A stretch of 40,593 nucleotides of DNA from Paraburkholderia madseniana (GTDB lineage: Bacteria; Pseudomonadota; Gammaproteobacteria; Burkholderiales; Burkholderiaceae). Below the pieces are notes generated by a model, which worked only from the letters and a program-made list of their open reading frames with translations, searched no databases and had not been told where the DNA came from. The DNA is taken from contig NZ_VOSW01000087.1 in the NCBI RefSeq assembly GCF_009690905.1, positions 1 to 40,593 on the forward strand. Reading direction: 5' to 3'. Position numbers and translations under genes: made by a program. Of this stretch, positions 7,670 through 16,019 are shown piece after piece; the stretch's first letter is position 1, and each line of letters begins with the position of its first letter.

Positions 7670-8830
7670 ATGACGTCGCATAAGAACAAACTTCGCGGCC
7701 TGGCCGCTCTCGGCGCGCTCTTGCTCGCTACCGCAGCACAGGCCGACATCAAGGTCGGCATCGACCTGTCGAGCACCGGCCCCGCAGCCGTAATCGGCAT
7801 CACGAGCAAGAACGCGATGCTGATGTGGCCGGCCACGATCGCAGGCCAGAAAGCTGACTACATCTTCCTCGACGACGGCTCCGACCCGGGCAACGCGGTG
7901 CGCAACATCCGCAAGCTGATCAATGAGGACCATGTCGACGTGATCGTCGGCCCGAATATCACGCCTGCGGCAATGGCCGCGCTCGATCCGGTCGCGGAAA
8001 GCCAGACACCGATGATTACGCTCGTCGGCTCGGCAAGCGTGGTCGAGCCGCAGGAAGGCAAGAAGGTGTGGGCCTACAAGATGGCGCAGACCGACAGCGC
8101 GATGGCCGACGTGATGACACGCTACATGTCGAACCACAACGTGAAGACGGTGGGCTTCATCGGTTTCGCGGACGGCTACGGCGAAAGCTGGCTCAACGAG
8201 TTCAGCAAGTTCGCGGCCTTGCGGCATATTCAACTGGTGGCCACCGAGCGCTATAACCGCACCGACGCGAGCGTCACCGGCCAGATCCTTAAGCTGATGG
8301 CCGCGAAGCCCGACGCGATCCTGATCGCCGGCGCCGGCACGCCGACCGTGCTACCGCAGCGCACGCTGATCGAACGCGGCTTCAAGGGCCCGATCTATCA
8401 GACGCACGGTATCGCCACGCCCGAGTTCATCAAGCTGGGCGGCAAGGACGTGGAAGGCACGCTGTTCCCGACGCAGCCGGTCGTGGTGGCGCGCACGTTG
8501 CCGGCCGATTATCCGGCGAAGAAGGCGGCGCTCGCCTTCACCAACGAATATGAAGCGAAGTACGGCCCGGGCAGCGTGACCCAATTTGCGGGTGATGCGG
8601 CGGGCGTGTACCCGCGTTTGCAGGATGCCGTCGCGCGTGCGTTGAAGACGGCGCAGCCGGGCACGCCGGCTTTCCGCACTGCACTGCGTGACGAACTGGA
8701 ACATGCACATGAACTGGTCGTGCCGAACGGCGTGGTCAATACGAGCCCGAAGGATCACGTTGGGCTGGATCAGCGCGCGAGCGTGATGGGCATCATCAGG
8801 AACGGTAAGTTCGTTTATTTGAGTCAGTGA
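7670..8830 (+). CDS. Periplasmic binding protein, branched-chain amino acid (LivK) type
   Basis: A 386-residue family-5 type periplasmic substrate-binding protein. A signal peptide occupies about residues 1-25, ending near ATAAQA before DIKVGIDLSSTGP, the usual first strand of the mature LivK-like fold. Segments such as AVRNIRKLINEDHVDVIVGPN and VGFIGFADGYGESW fit the two-lobe type I binding fold. The start is the ATG at 7670; the TTG codon directly before it lies closer to the GGAG at about 7659. The gene follows cysB by 32 bp, but no permease or ATPase genes are adjacent, so it is an orphan in this window. The ligand is unknown; proximity to cysB permits a sulfur-containing compound as speculation only. 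Confidence 0.85.
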   Translation: MTSHKNKLRGLAALGALLLATAAQADIKVGIDLSSTGPAAVIGITSKNAMLMWPATIAGQKADYIFLDDGSDPGNAVRNIRKLINEDHVDVIVGPNITPAAMAALDPVAESQTPMITLVGSASVVEPQEGKKVWAYKMAQTDSAMADVMTRYMSNHNVKTVGFIGFADGYGESWLNEFSKFAALRHIQLVATERYNRTDASVTGQILKLMAAKPDAILIAGAGTPTVLPQRTLIERGFKGPIYQTHGIATPEFIKLGGKDVEGTLFPTQPVVVARTLPADYPAKKAALAFTNEYEAKYGPGSVTQFAGDAAGVYPRLQDAVARALKTAQPGTPAFRTALRDELEHAHELVVPNGVVNTSPKDHVGLDQRASVMGIIRNGKFVYLSQ

Positions 8831-9003
8831 ACATGGCATGTGCGCGCGGAGAGTTCCGTCACGGTTCAGCCGCGTGTCCCACTACGCATAGCCGCCATCT
8901 GCCGGTCTGAATTTGTCACTTTTAGTCAATATGCGCGCCTGCCGCCCGAACACCCCGTTCGAGCGGCGCGCGCCATGCAAGCTCCGTGTACCATGCTGAC
9001 GGC

Positions 9004-9026
9004 CAGCTTGCAGTGAGCGCAAGCTG
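9004..9026. other. Small hairpin in the leader of the RND efflux genes
   Basis: CAGCTTGC (9004-9011) and GCAAGCTG (9019-9026) form a perfect 8-bp inverted repeat with a 7-nt loop, about 90 bp before the efflux start codon. No T-tract follows, so it is not an evident terminator. It could be a regulator site or a leader hairpin. The rest of 8831-9118 contains no gene or clear promoter I can support. Confidence 0.3.
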
Positions 9027-9118
9027 AGGCAATTTCGCCGACTCCGTGCGAGCGTGCGGCGCCTTGAGACCACAAGGCCGCCGCCTCTCGCCAGCCCGTG
9101 AAGTCCGTCAGACCGCGC

Positions 9119-10300
9119 ATGCTAAAAACCAGAAAACGCATCATCATCGCCGCCGTTGTAGCTGTTGTGATCCTCGCCATCGCGATCGGCCACGCCATCA
9201 GGAAGCGCAACGGCGCCGTTGCCGCCGGCGTCGAGGCCCCTTCTTCCGTCGTCGAATTCGCACCTGACGACCTCACCACCGTCAGCCGCCGCACCCTCTC
9301 CGAAACGCTGCCGCTGACCGGCTCGCTGCGCGCCGTCACGCAAGCCGCGGTCAAATCGAAAGTGGCCGGCTCGGCGCTCAACGTCATGGTGCGCGAAGGC
9401 GATCCGGTCAAAACCGGCCAGATCCTCGCTAAGATCGACGCCCGCGACTACGTCGCCCGTGCCGAACAGACGCGCGGCCAGATGGCAGCCATGGCCGGCC
9501 AGCTCGACATCGCCAAACAAACGCTCGACAACAACCGCGTGCTGGTCGAAAAGGGCTTCATTTCGAAAAACGCCTTCGACACCGCGCAAAGCCAGTATCA
9601 AATCGCCCGCGCGAATCTCGATGCGGCAAAGGCGGCGCTGGCGTCATCGAATCTGTCTTTGGACGATACCGTCGTGCGCTCGCCGCTCGACGGACAGATC
9701 GCCTCGCGCTCGGTCGAACCGGGCGAGAAGGTGGCCGTCGATACCAAACTGTTCGACGTGGTTGATCTGCGCACGCTCGAACTGGAAGCGCCGGTACCGG
9801 TCGGCGAGATCGGCCGCGTTCGGATCGGCCAGCCGATCCAGATCGCTTTCGACGGTATCGACACACCGATCCACGGCGCGATCACGCGCATCAACCCGGC
9901 CGCGCAAGCCGGCTCGCGGTCGATTATGGTGTATGTGCAGGTCACCAACCCGTCGGGCACGCTGCGGGTCGGCATGTTCGGCACCGGCACGATCTCGGTC
10001 GGCAGCCGGCAGAACGTGCTGGTCGTCCCCGCCACCGCCATCCGTACGGACGGCACGCGTCACAGCGTCTATGCGCTCGTCGACGGCAAGCTGGTCGAGC
10101 AGCTGGTGCAGACCGGCGCGACAGGTAATGCCGACGGCGATACGTGGACCGAAATCGTCGGCGGCCCGTTGGCGCTCGGTCAACAGATCGTGAAGAACAA
10201 TCTCGGCTCATTGCGGATCGGCAGCACCGTGCACGTGGTGCAGCCCGCTCAGCCTGCCCCGCAAGCGGCCAGCGCGCCGGGCGCAAGCAGCGCACGCTGA
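9119..10300 (+). CDS. RND efflux periplasmic adaptor (membrane fusion protein)
   Basis: A 393-residue HlyD/AcrA-type adaptor that links an inner-membrane RND pump to an outer-membrane channel. A single N-terminal membrane segment (about residues 7-23, IIIAAVVAVVILAIAIG) is followed by the lipoyl half domains (VKSKVAGSALNVMVREGDPVK and later DTVVRSPLDGQIASRSVEPG). Between them is an alpha-helical hairpin (about residues 115-180), then beta-barrel and membrane-proximal domains (VLVVPATAIR). I prefer the ATG at 9119; a GTG 21 nt upstream is in frame. The tail ends in an Ala/Pro/Gln-rich stretch. It lies 15 bp before the permease gene and is almost certainly co-transcribed. The substrate is unknown. 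Confidence 0.9.
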   Translation: MLKTRKRIIIAAVVAVVILAIAIGHAIRKRNGAVAAGVEAPSSVVEFAPDDLTTVSRRTLSETLPLTGSLRAVTQAAVKSKVAGSALNVMVREGDPVKTGQILAKIDARDYVARAEQTRGQMAAMAGQLDIAKQTLDNNRVLVEKGFISKNAFDTAQSQYQIARANLDAAKAALASSNLSLDDTVVRSPLDGQIASRSVEPGEKVAVDTKLFDVVDLRTLELEAPVPVGEIGRVRIGQPIQIAFDGIDTPIHGAITRINPAAQAGSRSIMVYVQVTNPSGTLRVGMFGTGTISVGSRQNVLVVPATAIRTDGTRHSVYALVDGKLVEQLVQTGATGNADGDTWTEIVGGPLALGQQIVKNNLGSLRIGSTVHVVQPAQPAPQAASAPGASSAR

Positions 10301-10315
10301 CCGGAGCCCTCGCCT

Positions 10316-13300
10316 ATGTGGTTCACCCGCATCAGCATCGGCAACCCGGTGCTCGCCACGATGATGATGATGGCACTGCTCGTCATCGGTCTGTTCTCTT
10401 ATCAGCGGCTCAAGGTCGATCAGTTCCCGGACATCGCGTTCCCAGTCGTGGTCGTGCAGACCGCGTATCCGGGGGCGTCGCCGGAATCGGTCGAATCCGA
10501 CGTCACGCGCAAGATCGAGGAAGCGGTCAACACGATCAGCGGCATCGACGAAATCACTTCGCGTTCGTACGATGCGCAGTCGATCGTGATCGTGCAGTTC
10601 GATCTCTCGGTGGACCCAGTGCAGGCCGCCCAGGACGTGCGCGACAAGATCGCGTTGATCCGCCCTGATCTGCGCGACGGCGTGAAGGACCCGCGCGTGC
10701 TGCGCTATGACCCGGCGGATATGCCGATCATCACGGTCGCCATCTCGAACGCGCCGGGCGCCTCGCTGTCCACGCGCGATCTCACCACCGTCGCCGATCA
10801 GATCGTGCGCAAGCGGCTCGAAACCGTGCGCGGCGTCGGCTCGGTGTCGCTGGTGGGCGGCGTGAAGCGGCAAGTGCAGATCGACGTGAATCCGGAGAAG
10901 CTGCAGGCGCTTTCGATCGGCGTCGATCAGGTGATCCGCGCGGTACAGAACGAGAATCAGGAGATTCCGGCGGGGCCGCTCACATCGAGCAATGTCGAGC
11001 AGACTGTGCAGGTCAAAGGCCGTTTCGAGAAACCAGACGACTTCAAACGCATCATCGTCGCGCGGCGCGGCGCGCAGTCGGCGATTCCTACTGCTTCGTC
11101 GGCGACGCAACCGGTCACGCTCGACCAGGTCGCCGAGGTAGTGGACGGTCAGCAGGAACCGGACAGCATGGCCTTGCTGAACGGACAGCGCGCGCTGTTC
11201 TTGTCGATCATCAAGGCGCAGGGCGAGAACACTGTGGACGTCGCGCACGGCGTGCGTGACGCAGTCGCTCTTCTGCAGCCGCAACTGCCGCCGGGCGTCA
11301 AACTCGATATCACCGACGATTCCTCGATCAACATCGAAGAAAGCGTCAACGAAGTGAAGCGCACCCTGCTCGAAGGCGCGCTGCTGACGGTGCTGATCGT
11401 GTTCCTGTTCCTCGGCTCGTGGCGCAGCACGGTGATCACCGGCCTCACCCTACCGATCGCACTGATTGGCACCTTCGCGGTGATGTACGCGTGCGGCTTC
11501 ACGATCAACGTGATCACGCTGATGGCGCTCTCCTTATGCGTCGGCTTGCTGATCGACGATGCGATTGTGGTGCGCGAGAACATCGTGCGGCACGTGCAGC
11601 TCGGCGCGGACCATCGCACGGCCGCGCTCGACGGCACCAAGGAAATCGCGCTCGCCGTGCTGGCGACCACCTTCTCGATCGTCGCCGTGTTTCTGCCGGT
11701 GGGCTTCATGGGCGGCATCATTGGCCGCTTTTTCCACCAGTTCGGTATCACGGTCGCCGCTGCCGTGCTGATCTCAATGTTCGTGTCGTTCACGCTCGAT
11801 CCGATGCTGTCCTCCATCTGGCCGGACCCCGATCTGCATGACGCGGACACGGGCCGCAAAGGCTATCGCTATGGGCGCATCATCGAACGTTCACTGCATC
11901 TGTTCGACAAGCAGATCGACCAGCTCACCGCGTTCTACCAGCGCCTGCTCGGCTGGTCGCTAAAGCATCGCGCGATCACGCTGGTCGTGGCTGCGGCCAC
12001 GTTTTTTGGCAGCCTGTTTCTGGTGCCGTTCGTCGGCACCGAGTTCGTGCCGAATGCGGACTTCTCCGAGACGCAGATCGGATTGAACACGCCGGTGGGC
12101 ACCTCGCTCGACGCCACCTCCGAAAAAGTGAAACAGGTGCAGGCGATTCTCGCCACCTACCCCGAAGTGCGCTTCAGTTTCGCGACGGTCAACTCGGGCA
12201 ACACGCAAGGCAAAAACACCGCGCTGATCACCGTGCGCCTGAAAGACCGGCGCGACCGCACGCGCGGCATGGTCGAATTGAACCAGGTGTTTCGCGCGCG
12301 GCTCGCCACGGTGGCGGGTGTGTCGATCACCGAAATCGGCGTGCCCGACGGCGCCGGCAGCACGAAAGCGATCCAGTTGAGCTTGCAGGGCGACAACATC
12401 GACGAACTGGGCCGGCTTTCGGATGCGGCTCAGGCACGGATGGCAAAGATCCCGGGCCTCGTCGATCTCGATTCGAGTCTCAAGGCGGATAAACCGATTG
12501 TCGCGATCAATGTGAAGCGCGAACTGGCGTCCGACCTCGGCGTAGGTGTGGCCGATATCGGCACTGCATTGCGGCCGCTGCTCTCCGGCGACGCCATCAG
12601 CACATGGCGCGCGCCCGACGACCAGGACTATGACGTCAGCGTGCGTTTGCCGCGCTCACAGCGCGAGGACGTCGACGATCTGGCGAAGGTCATGATCGCC
12701 ACCAGCCGCACCGACGCGAACGGTGCGCCAGTGCTGGTGCCACTGCGGCAGATCGCGGATATCGTCAAGACGACCGGTCCCGACGTGTTGAACCGGCGCG
12801 ACCTGCAACGCGAGGTGATGCTGTCGGCGAACGTGAATGGCCGCTCGCCTGGCGAAGTGGCTGCGGACGTCGCGAAAACGCTCGACGCGATGCGTCTGCC
12901 GGCGGGCTACCACTACCGCTTCGAAGGCTCGACCAAGAGCATGAACGAATCGTTCGTGTACGCGGTAGAAGCGTTGGCGCTCGCGGTGATCTTCATCTAC
13001 ATGATTCTCGCGTCTCAGTTCGCGAGCTTCGCGCAGCCGCTCGCGATCATGGCGTCGCTGCCGCTCACCTTGATCGGCGTGCTGATCGCGCTGCTGCTGT
13101 TCGGCAGCACGTTGAACATGTTTTCGATCATCGGCTTCGTGATGCTCATGGGCCTTGTGACGAAGAACGCGATTCTGCTGATCGACTTCGCGAATCAGGC
13201 ACGGCGCGGCACTTTGCTCGATGCTTCCGGCAGAGGGCGCGTCATGGAGCGGCGTGAAGCGCTGCTCGAAGCGGCGCGCGTGCGTCTACGTCCGATTCTG

Positions 13301-13525
13301 ATGACCACGCTGGCGATGATCTTCGGCATGCTGCCGCTGGCAGCCGCGCTCGGTGAAGGCGGGGAGCAACGCGGGCCGCTCGGGCAAACGGTGATCGGCG
13401 GGGTGATTACATCGTCGATTCTGACGCTGGTGGTGGTGCCGGTGGTCTATACGGTGCTGGAGGATTGGGGGGATTGGTTGCGGAATAAATTCAGCAAAGT
13501 CAGAACCGCCAAACTGGAGCAATAA
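10316..13525 (+). CDS. RND multidrug efflux permease (HAE1 type)
   Basis: A 1069-residue proton-driven inner-membrane transporter of the AcrB/MdtB superfamily. It has the usual duplicated architecture: an N-terminal membrane helix, a large periplasmic porter domain, helices 2-6, and then the same again. The proton-relay pair Asp414-Asp415 is seen in CVGLLIDDAIVVREN, and the second-half signature IGFVMLMGLVTKNAILLIDFANQ is intact. The full length and absence of interruptions indicate a functional gene. It forms a two-gene operon with the adaptor upstream. No outer-membrane factor gene follows, so it must borrow one; the tolC-like gene at 25466-26657 is broken. The gene ends 5 bp from the convergent nucleotidyltransferase locus. 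Confidence 0.95.
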   Translation: MWFTRISIGNPVLATMMMMALLVIGLFSYQRLKVDQFPDIAFPVVVVQTAYPGASPESVESDVTRKIEEAVNTISGIDEITSRSYDAQSIVIVQFDLSVDPVQAAQDVRDKIALIRPDLRDGVKDPRVLRYDPADMPIITVAISNAPGASLSTRDLTTVADQIVRKRLETVRGVGSVSLVGGVKRQVQIDVNPEKLQALSIGVDQVIRAVQNENQEIPAGPLTSSNVEQTVQVKGRFEKPDDFKRIIVARRGAQSAIPTASSATQPVTLDQVAEVVDGQQEPDSMALLNGQRALFLSIIKAQGENTVDVAHGVRDAVALLQPQLPPGVKLDITDDSSINIEESVNEVKRTLLEGALLTVLIVFLFLGSWRSTVITGLTLPIALIGTFAVMYACGFTINVITLMALSLCVGLLIDDAIVVRENIVRHVQLGADHRTAALDGTKEIALAVLATTFSIVAVFLPVGFMGGIIGRFFHQFGITVAAAVLISMFVSFTLDPMLSSIWPDPDLHDADTGRKGYRYGRIIERSLHLFDKQIDQLTAFYQRLLGWSLKHRAITLVVAAATFFGSLFLVPFVGTEFVPNADFSETQIGLNTPVGTSLDATSEKVKQVQAILATYPEVRFSFATVNSGNTQGKNTALITVRLKDRRDRTRGMVELNQVFRARLATVAGVSITEIGVPDGAGSTKAIQLSLQGDNIDELGRLSDAAQARMAKIPGLVDLDSSLKADKPIVAINVKRELASDLGVGVADIGTALRPLLSGDAISTWRAPDDQDYDVSVRLPRSQREDVDDLAKVMIATSRTDANGAPVLVPLRQIADIVKTTGPDVLNRRDLQREVMLSANVNGRSPGEVAADVAKTLDAMRLPAGYHYRFEGSTKSMNESFVYAVEALALAVIFIYMILASQFASFAQPLAIMASLPLTLIGVLIALLLFGSTLNMFSIIGFVMLMGLVTKNAILLIDFANQARRGTLLDASGRGRVMERREALLEAARVRLRPILMTTLAMIFGMLPLAAALGEGGEQRGPLGQTVIGGVITSSILTLVVVPVVYTVLEDWGDWLRNKFSKVRTAKLEQ

Positions 13526-13530
13526 CCGCC

Positions 13531-14413
13531 CTATATGCCTAGGAACGCATTCCGGAAAGCTGATAACGTCCGGTCGGATCCATCAGCAAAGTCGTCCAGC
13601 ATCTGAACGGCGGCACGTGCCAGCATGTCGCGCCTCAGCGTGTCCGTATATGGCATCGTCCGAGAGGATCGCCGAGACGGCACCGAAGGTTACCGGCAAA
13701 GCAATTTGCCGCGATTCGCGGCCGAGCAGCGCCGAAGCCGCAAGACCCACATCGAAATCATGTAGCTCGAGCAGGTCCGCACCGTCCACCCAGATGCGAT
13801 CGGTATTGCCCGCGTCCCAGTAGTTTCGAAGGATCAGAAGCAGGTCCGAAGCGTCGGTATTCCTGGAAACACGCCGGTCGTGCCATGCAAGAATTTTTAG
13901 AAGCACAAGGGACGGCAGACTCACGACCGGCACCATGAGGCGTTCACCAAGATCAATCTCGACAGACGTATCGATGGCCTCCCGGAACCCAAGAACATTC
14001 ATCACAACCTCGCCACGGGGCGGCCAGGCGACCGAACCTTCGGGTGCTTCGAGTTCTCCGAACGGAACCAGATCCAACGGCACCGGGCGACCGACGTCCG
14101 GATCATCGAAAACCAGGGTCTGCTGTGCGCCGGCACTCGCCCTGAACAGGCCTGTCCGCTCAAGCCCGGCAATCAGGGCGCCATACGCATCCCAACTGAC
14201 GGCACAAACGGCAACGTCGACATCGCGCGTGGCGCGCTCCGCACGAATGCCGTGCACATGCCAAAGCATCAGATCCCGTGCGGTCGCGCCGGCGACAACA
14301 AACTTCACGCCAAGCCGATGCGCAGTCTCCTGGACGTGGGCAAGCAGCGCTGCGGTGACTGGGTGCACGGGCCGCTCTTCGGCAACTTTAAGGCTGGAAA
14401 ATATACTGCTCAT
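13531..14413 (-). pseudogene. AbiEii-like nucleotidyltransferase (toxin partner), frameshifted near 3' end
   Basis: A nucleotidyltransferase-fold protein resembling AbiEii-type toxins of type IV toxin-antitoxin systems. The active-site blocks GATARD (residues 42-47) and D64-V-D66 within ATRDVDVAV are intact. As it stands the frame ends at 13583 (276 aa) with an ill-fitting Cys/Arg/His-rich tail after SDDAIYG. Shifting frame at the TATA of 13647-13651 gives YTDTLRRDMLARAAVQMLDD and a natural helical C-terminus ending at a TAG at 13531-13533. That points to a +1 insertion or -2 deletion. The core domain would still be made, so the gene could retain activity with an altered tail; a sequencing error is also possible. 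The start overlaps the antitoxin gene by 26 bp. Confidence 0.65.
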
Positions 14414-15452
14414 AGATTTGGGTAGCTACGGAAAGATTTCGACTGTCGCCTGAAGCGACGAGGTCCGCGTAGATGAGCAAGGGGTGGACTAGCGGCTGGC
14501 GGTCAGACTTGATCCAGGCATGCTCGAGAGACTCCGGCCAGAACGATTCAAGAATCTCGACGTCGCCACGTGGATCAGGGCGCAGCCGCGCGCTCAGCAT
14601 GAACTGACTGCCAAGTGGAGCACGGCTGTAAAGCGTGACGTTCGCGGCCTTCAATTCATGTGTCAGGATGTCAGCCGCCGACTCGCCACCAAGTCGAGTG
14701 TCGAAACTTGCAAAGTCGAACACGCGCCACCAGTCAGGTGTCGTGCTTGCGAAGCGCCGCGCACCAAGTTTGAATCGCAGGCGCGTCTGATAGAGGCTAG
14801 TCCACTCGAAGACAAATTTCTGCCAGTCGGGAAAGATGCGCTCGCCGCTGCTCTTCAGCGCGACGAGCCCCCGAAACTGCAGATCGTCGATGACCTGGTT
14901 GGCCGTGCTCAATGCCACGCCAGAGGCCTGTGCGATAGTTCTATACGGTTGCGACACGAGGCCAGGCTGTGTCGCAATGGCGAACATCACTTGCAGTCCT
15001 TTGCGTGTGGTAGCACGTCCTGTCTGCGGTTTCTGCACATGCTGTGGCTTTGGCCGGCCGCTAATCATGACCATACCTTCAGGCTCGCGCAGAAAGGCGT
15101 TGCCCGCTGCGTCCAGAAACGGCACGTTCTGTTCAATCAAACGGCCGGCGAGGTCCGGGTCGACGTGAGGCGCGATCAGCATGAGCGGGCGTCGTGCCGA
15201 ATGCGGTTCCGTTGCGTGGGGACGATTTTGCGCGAGAAGAATGTTCGCGATATCCACTGCACTTGCCCGTGTGGTGATGAACACGGGCATTTTGAATTTT
15301 CGGCCGGAGAGGTCGAATTCGATTGCTGCATCGCCGTACGAAATGAGCGTACGAGCCGGCTTCGCCTTGTAGACGCCGGTCGAGCGTCCGAATGCGTCGC
15401 ACGCTTCTCCAAGAATCTGTGCTTCAAGGAACGAATTGGCGGGGCGAGGCAT
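14388..15452 (-). CDS. AbiEi-like antitoxin / winged-helix regulator
   Basis: A 354-residue protein resembling the AbiEi-family antitoxins (COG4861-like group) found directly upstream of AbiEii-type nucleotidyltransferases. An N-terminal alpha/beta domain includes the segment LIEQNVPFLDAAGNAFLREP (about 106-125). It is followed by a winged helix-turn-helix at about 170-200 (YRTIAQASGVALSTANQVID) and a C-terminal domain of unknown role. AbiEi antitoxins usually bind their own promoter, and here the start codon is preceded at 10-65 bp by repeated AAAATCGTAC motifs overlapping a good promoter. The stop lies inside the partner gene, so translation is coupled. The family assignment is from pattern recognition, not a search. 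Confidence 0.7.
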   Translation of the reverse strand: MPRPANSFLEAQILGEACDAFGRSTGVYKAKPARTLISYGDAAIEFDLSGRKFKMPVFITTRASAVDIANILLAQNRPHATEPHSARRPLMLIAPHVDPDLAGRLIEQNVPFLDAAGNAFLREPEGMVMISGRPKPQHVQKPQTGRATTRKGLQVMFAIATQPGLVSQPYRTIAQASGVALSTANQVIDDLQFRGLVALKSSGERIFPDWQKFVFEWTSLYQTRLRFKLGARRFASTTPDWWRVFDFASFDTRLGGESAADILTHELKAANVTLYSRAPLGSQFMLSARLRPDPRGDVEILESFWPESLEHAWIKSDRQPLVHPLLIYADLVASGDSRNLSVATQIYEQYIFQP

Positions 15453-15461
15453 GGCTTACTC

Positions 15462-15517
15462 GTGTACGATTTTTATGAATGTACCATAAAATCGTACATA
15501 CGCCAAAAATCGTACAC
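15462..15517 (-). promoter_or_regulatory. Promoter with repeated operator motifs upstream of the AbiEi-like gene
   Basis: Three copies of GTACGATTTT/AAAATCGTAC are packed into 56 bp. GTGTACGATTTTT (15462-15474) and AAAAATCGTAC plus AC (15505-15517) form a perfect 13-bp inverted repeat, and AAAATCGTAC recurs at 15488-15497. On the minus strand TTGGCG (complement at 15501-15506), a 17-bp spacer and TACATT (complement at 15478-15483) form a good sigma-70 promoter. The motifs flank and overlap both promoter boxes. The arrangement fits autorepression by the adjacent winged-helix protein; that link is inference. Confidence 0.65.
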
Positions 15518-15718
15518 GCTCTCAACTCACTACTCGTCGCCGCCCCCGTGCGTGCACCAGGTTCAAAGATGCATTCAGCCATCAGACTCAGGGAAACCAC
15601 AGCGCCCGTCACCGTAGTAGCGCATGCAATGCCGGCACGGGTCATCACCCGCTTGACAGGCAGGCACCACTGCAGATTGCTGTTAAAGTGCATACCTTCA
15701 ATTCGCCGTTCCCCCATC

Positions 15719-15979
15719 ATGCGCACCACCCGAGCCATCCACGCCGTCGAGCGGCTGAAAACCCGCAGCGGCAACCCGCAGTTCGCGGCGATCAGCCTGT
15801 CCGGCGGCCTGTTTTATCTGGTCGACAAATCGAGCGGTACCGACAAGAAAGTCTCCGATCCGCTAACGCTCGACGATTTCGTCAAATTCGTCGACGGTTT
15901 CGGACCGCCGAAGCCGCGCAAGGCGAGCAAGCTCGATATTGCTTTTGAAGAGCAGATCAAGAAGAGCAAGGGCAGCTAG
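15719..15979 (+). CDS. Small conserved-looking protein of unknown function, paired with a J-domain gene
   Basis: An 86-residue soluble protein that I do not recognise. The N-terminal half is beta-like (FAAISLSGGLFYLVDKSSGTDKK, given as the region around residues 20-42) and the C-terminal third is charged and lysine-rich (KPRKASKLDIAFEEQIKKSKGS region). I start it at the ATG at 15719; in-frame ATGs further up extend into the operator region of the divergent gene and are unlikely. A perfect TTGACA at 15653-15658 could be its -35 box, but the -10 partner (ATTGCT, 15676-15681) is poor. It lies 40 bp before the J-domain gene, in the same direction, so the two may be one unit. Confidence 0.65.
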   Translation: MRTTRAIHAVERLKTRSGNPQFAAISLSGGLFYLVDKSSGTDKKVSDPLTLDDFVKFVDGFGPPKPRKASKLDIAFEEQIKKSKGS

Positions 15980-16019
15980 GCAGCGCCGCACCCCATTTGC
16001 GATCGAAGATATCCGCTCC

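Noticed and set aside
9098..9118. GTG start for the RND adaptor
   Set aside because: In frame, but it adds only seven residues with no better ribosome-binding site; the ATG at 9119 leads directly into the membrane anchor.
15479..15718. Long N-terminal extension of the 86-residue protein
   Set aside because: It would start within the operator region of the divergent antitoxin gene and reads as unstructured sequence; the ATG at 15719 gives a compact protein.
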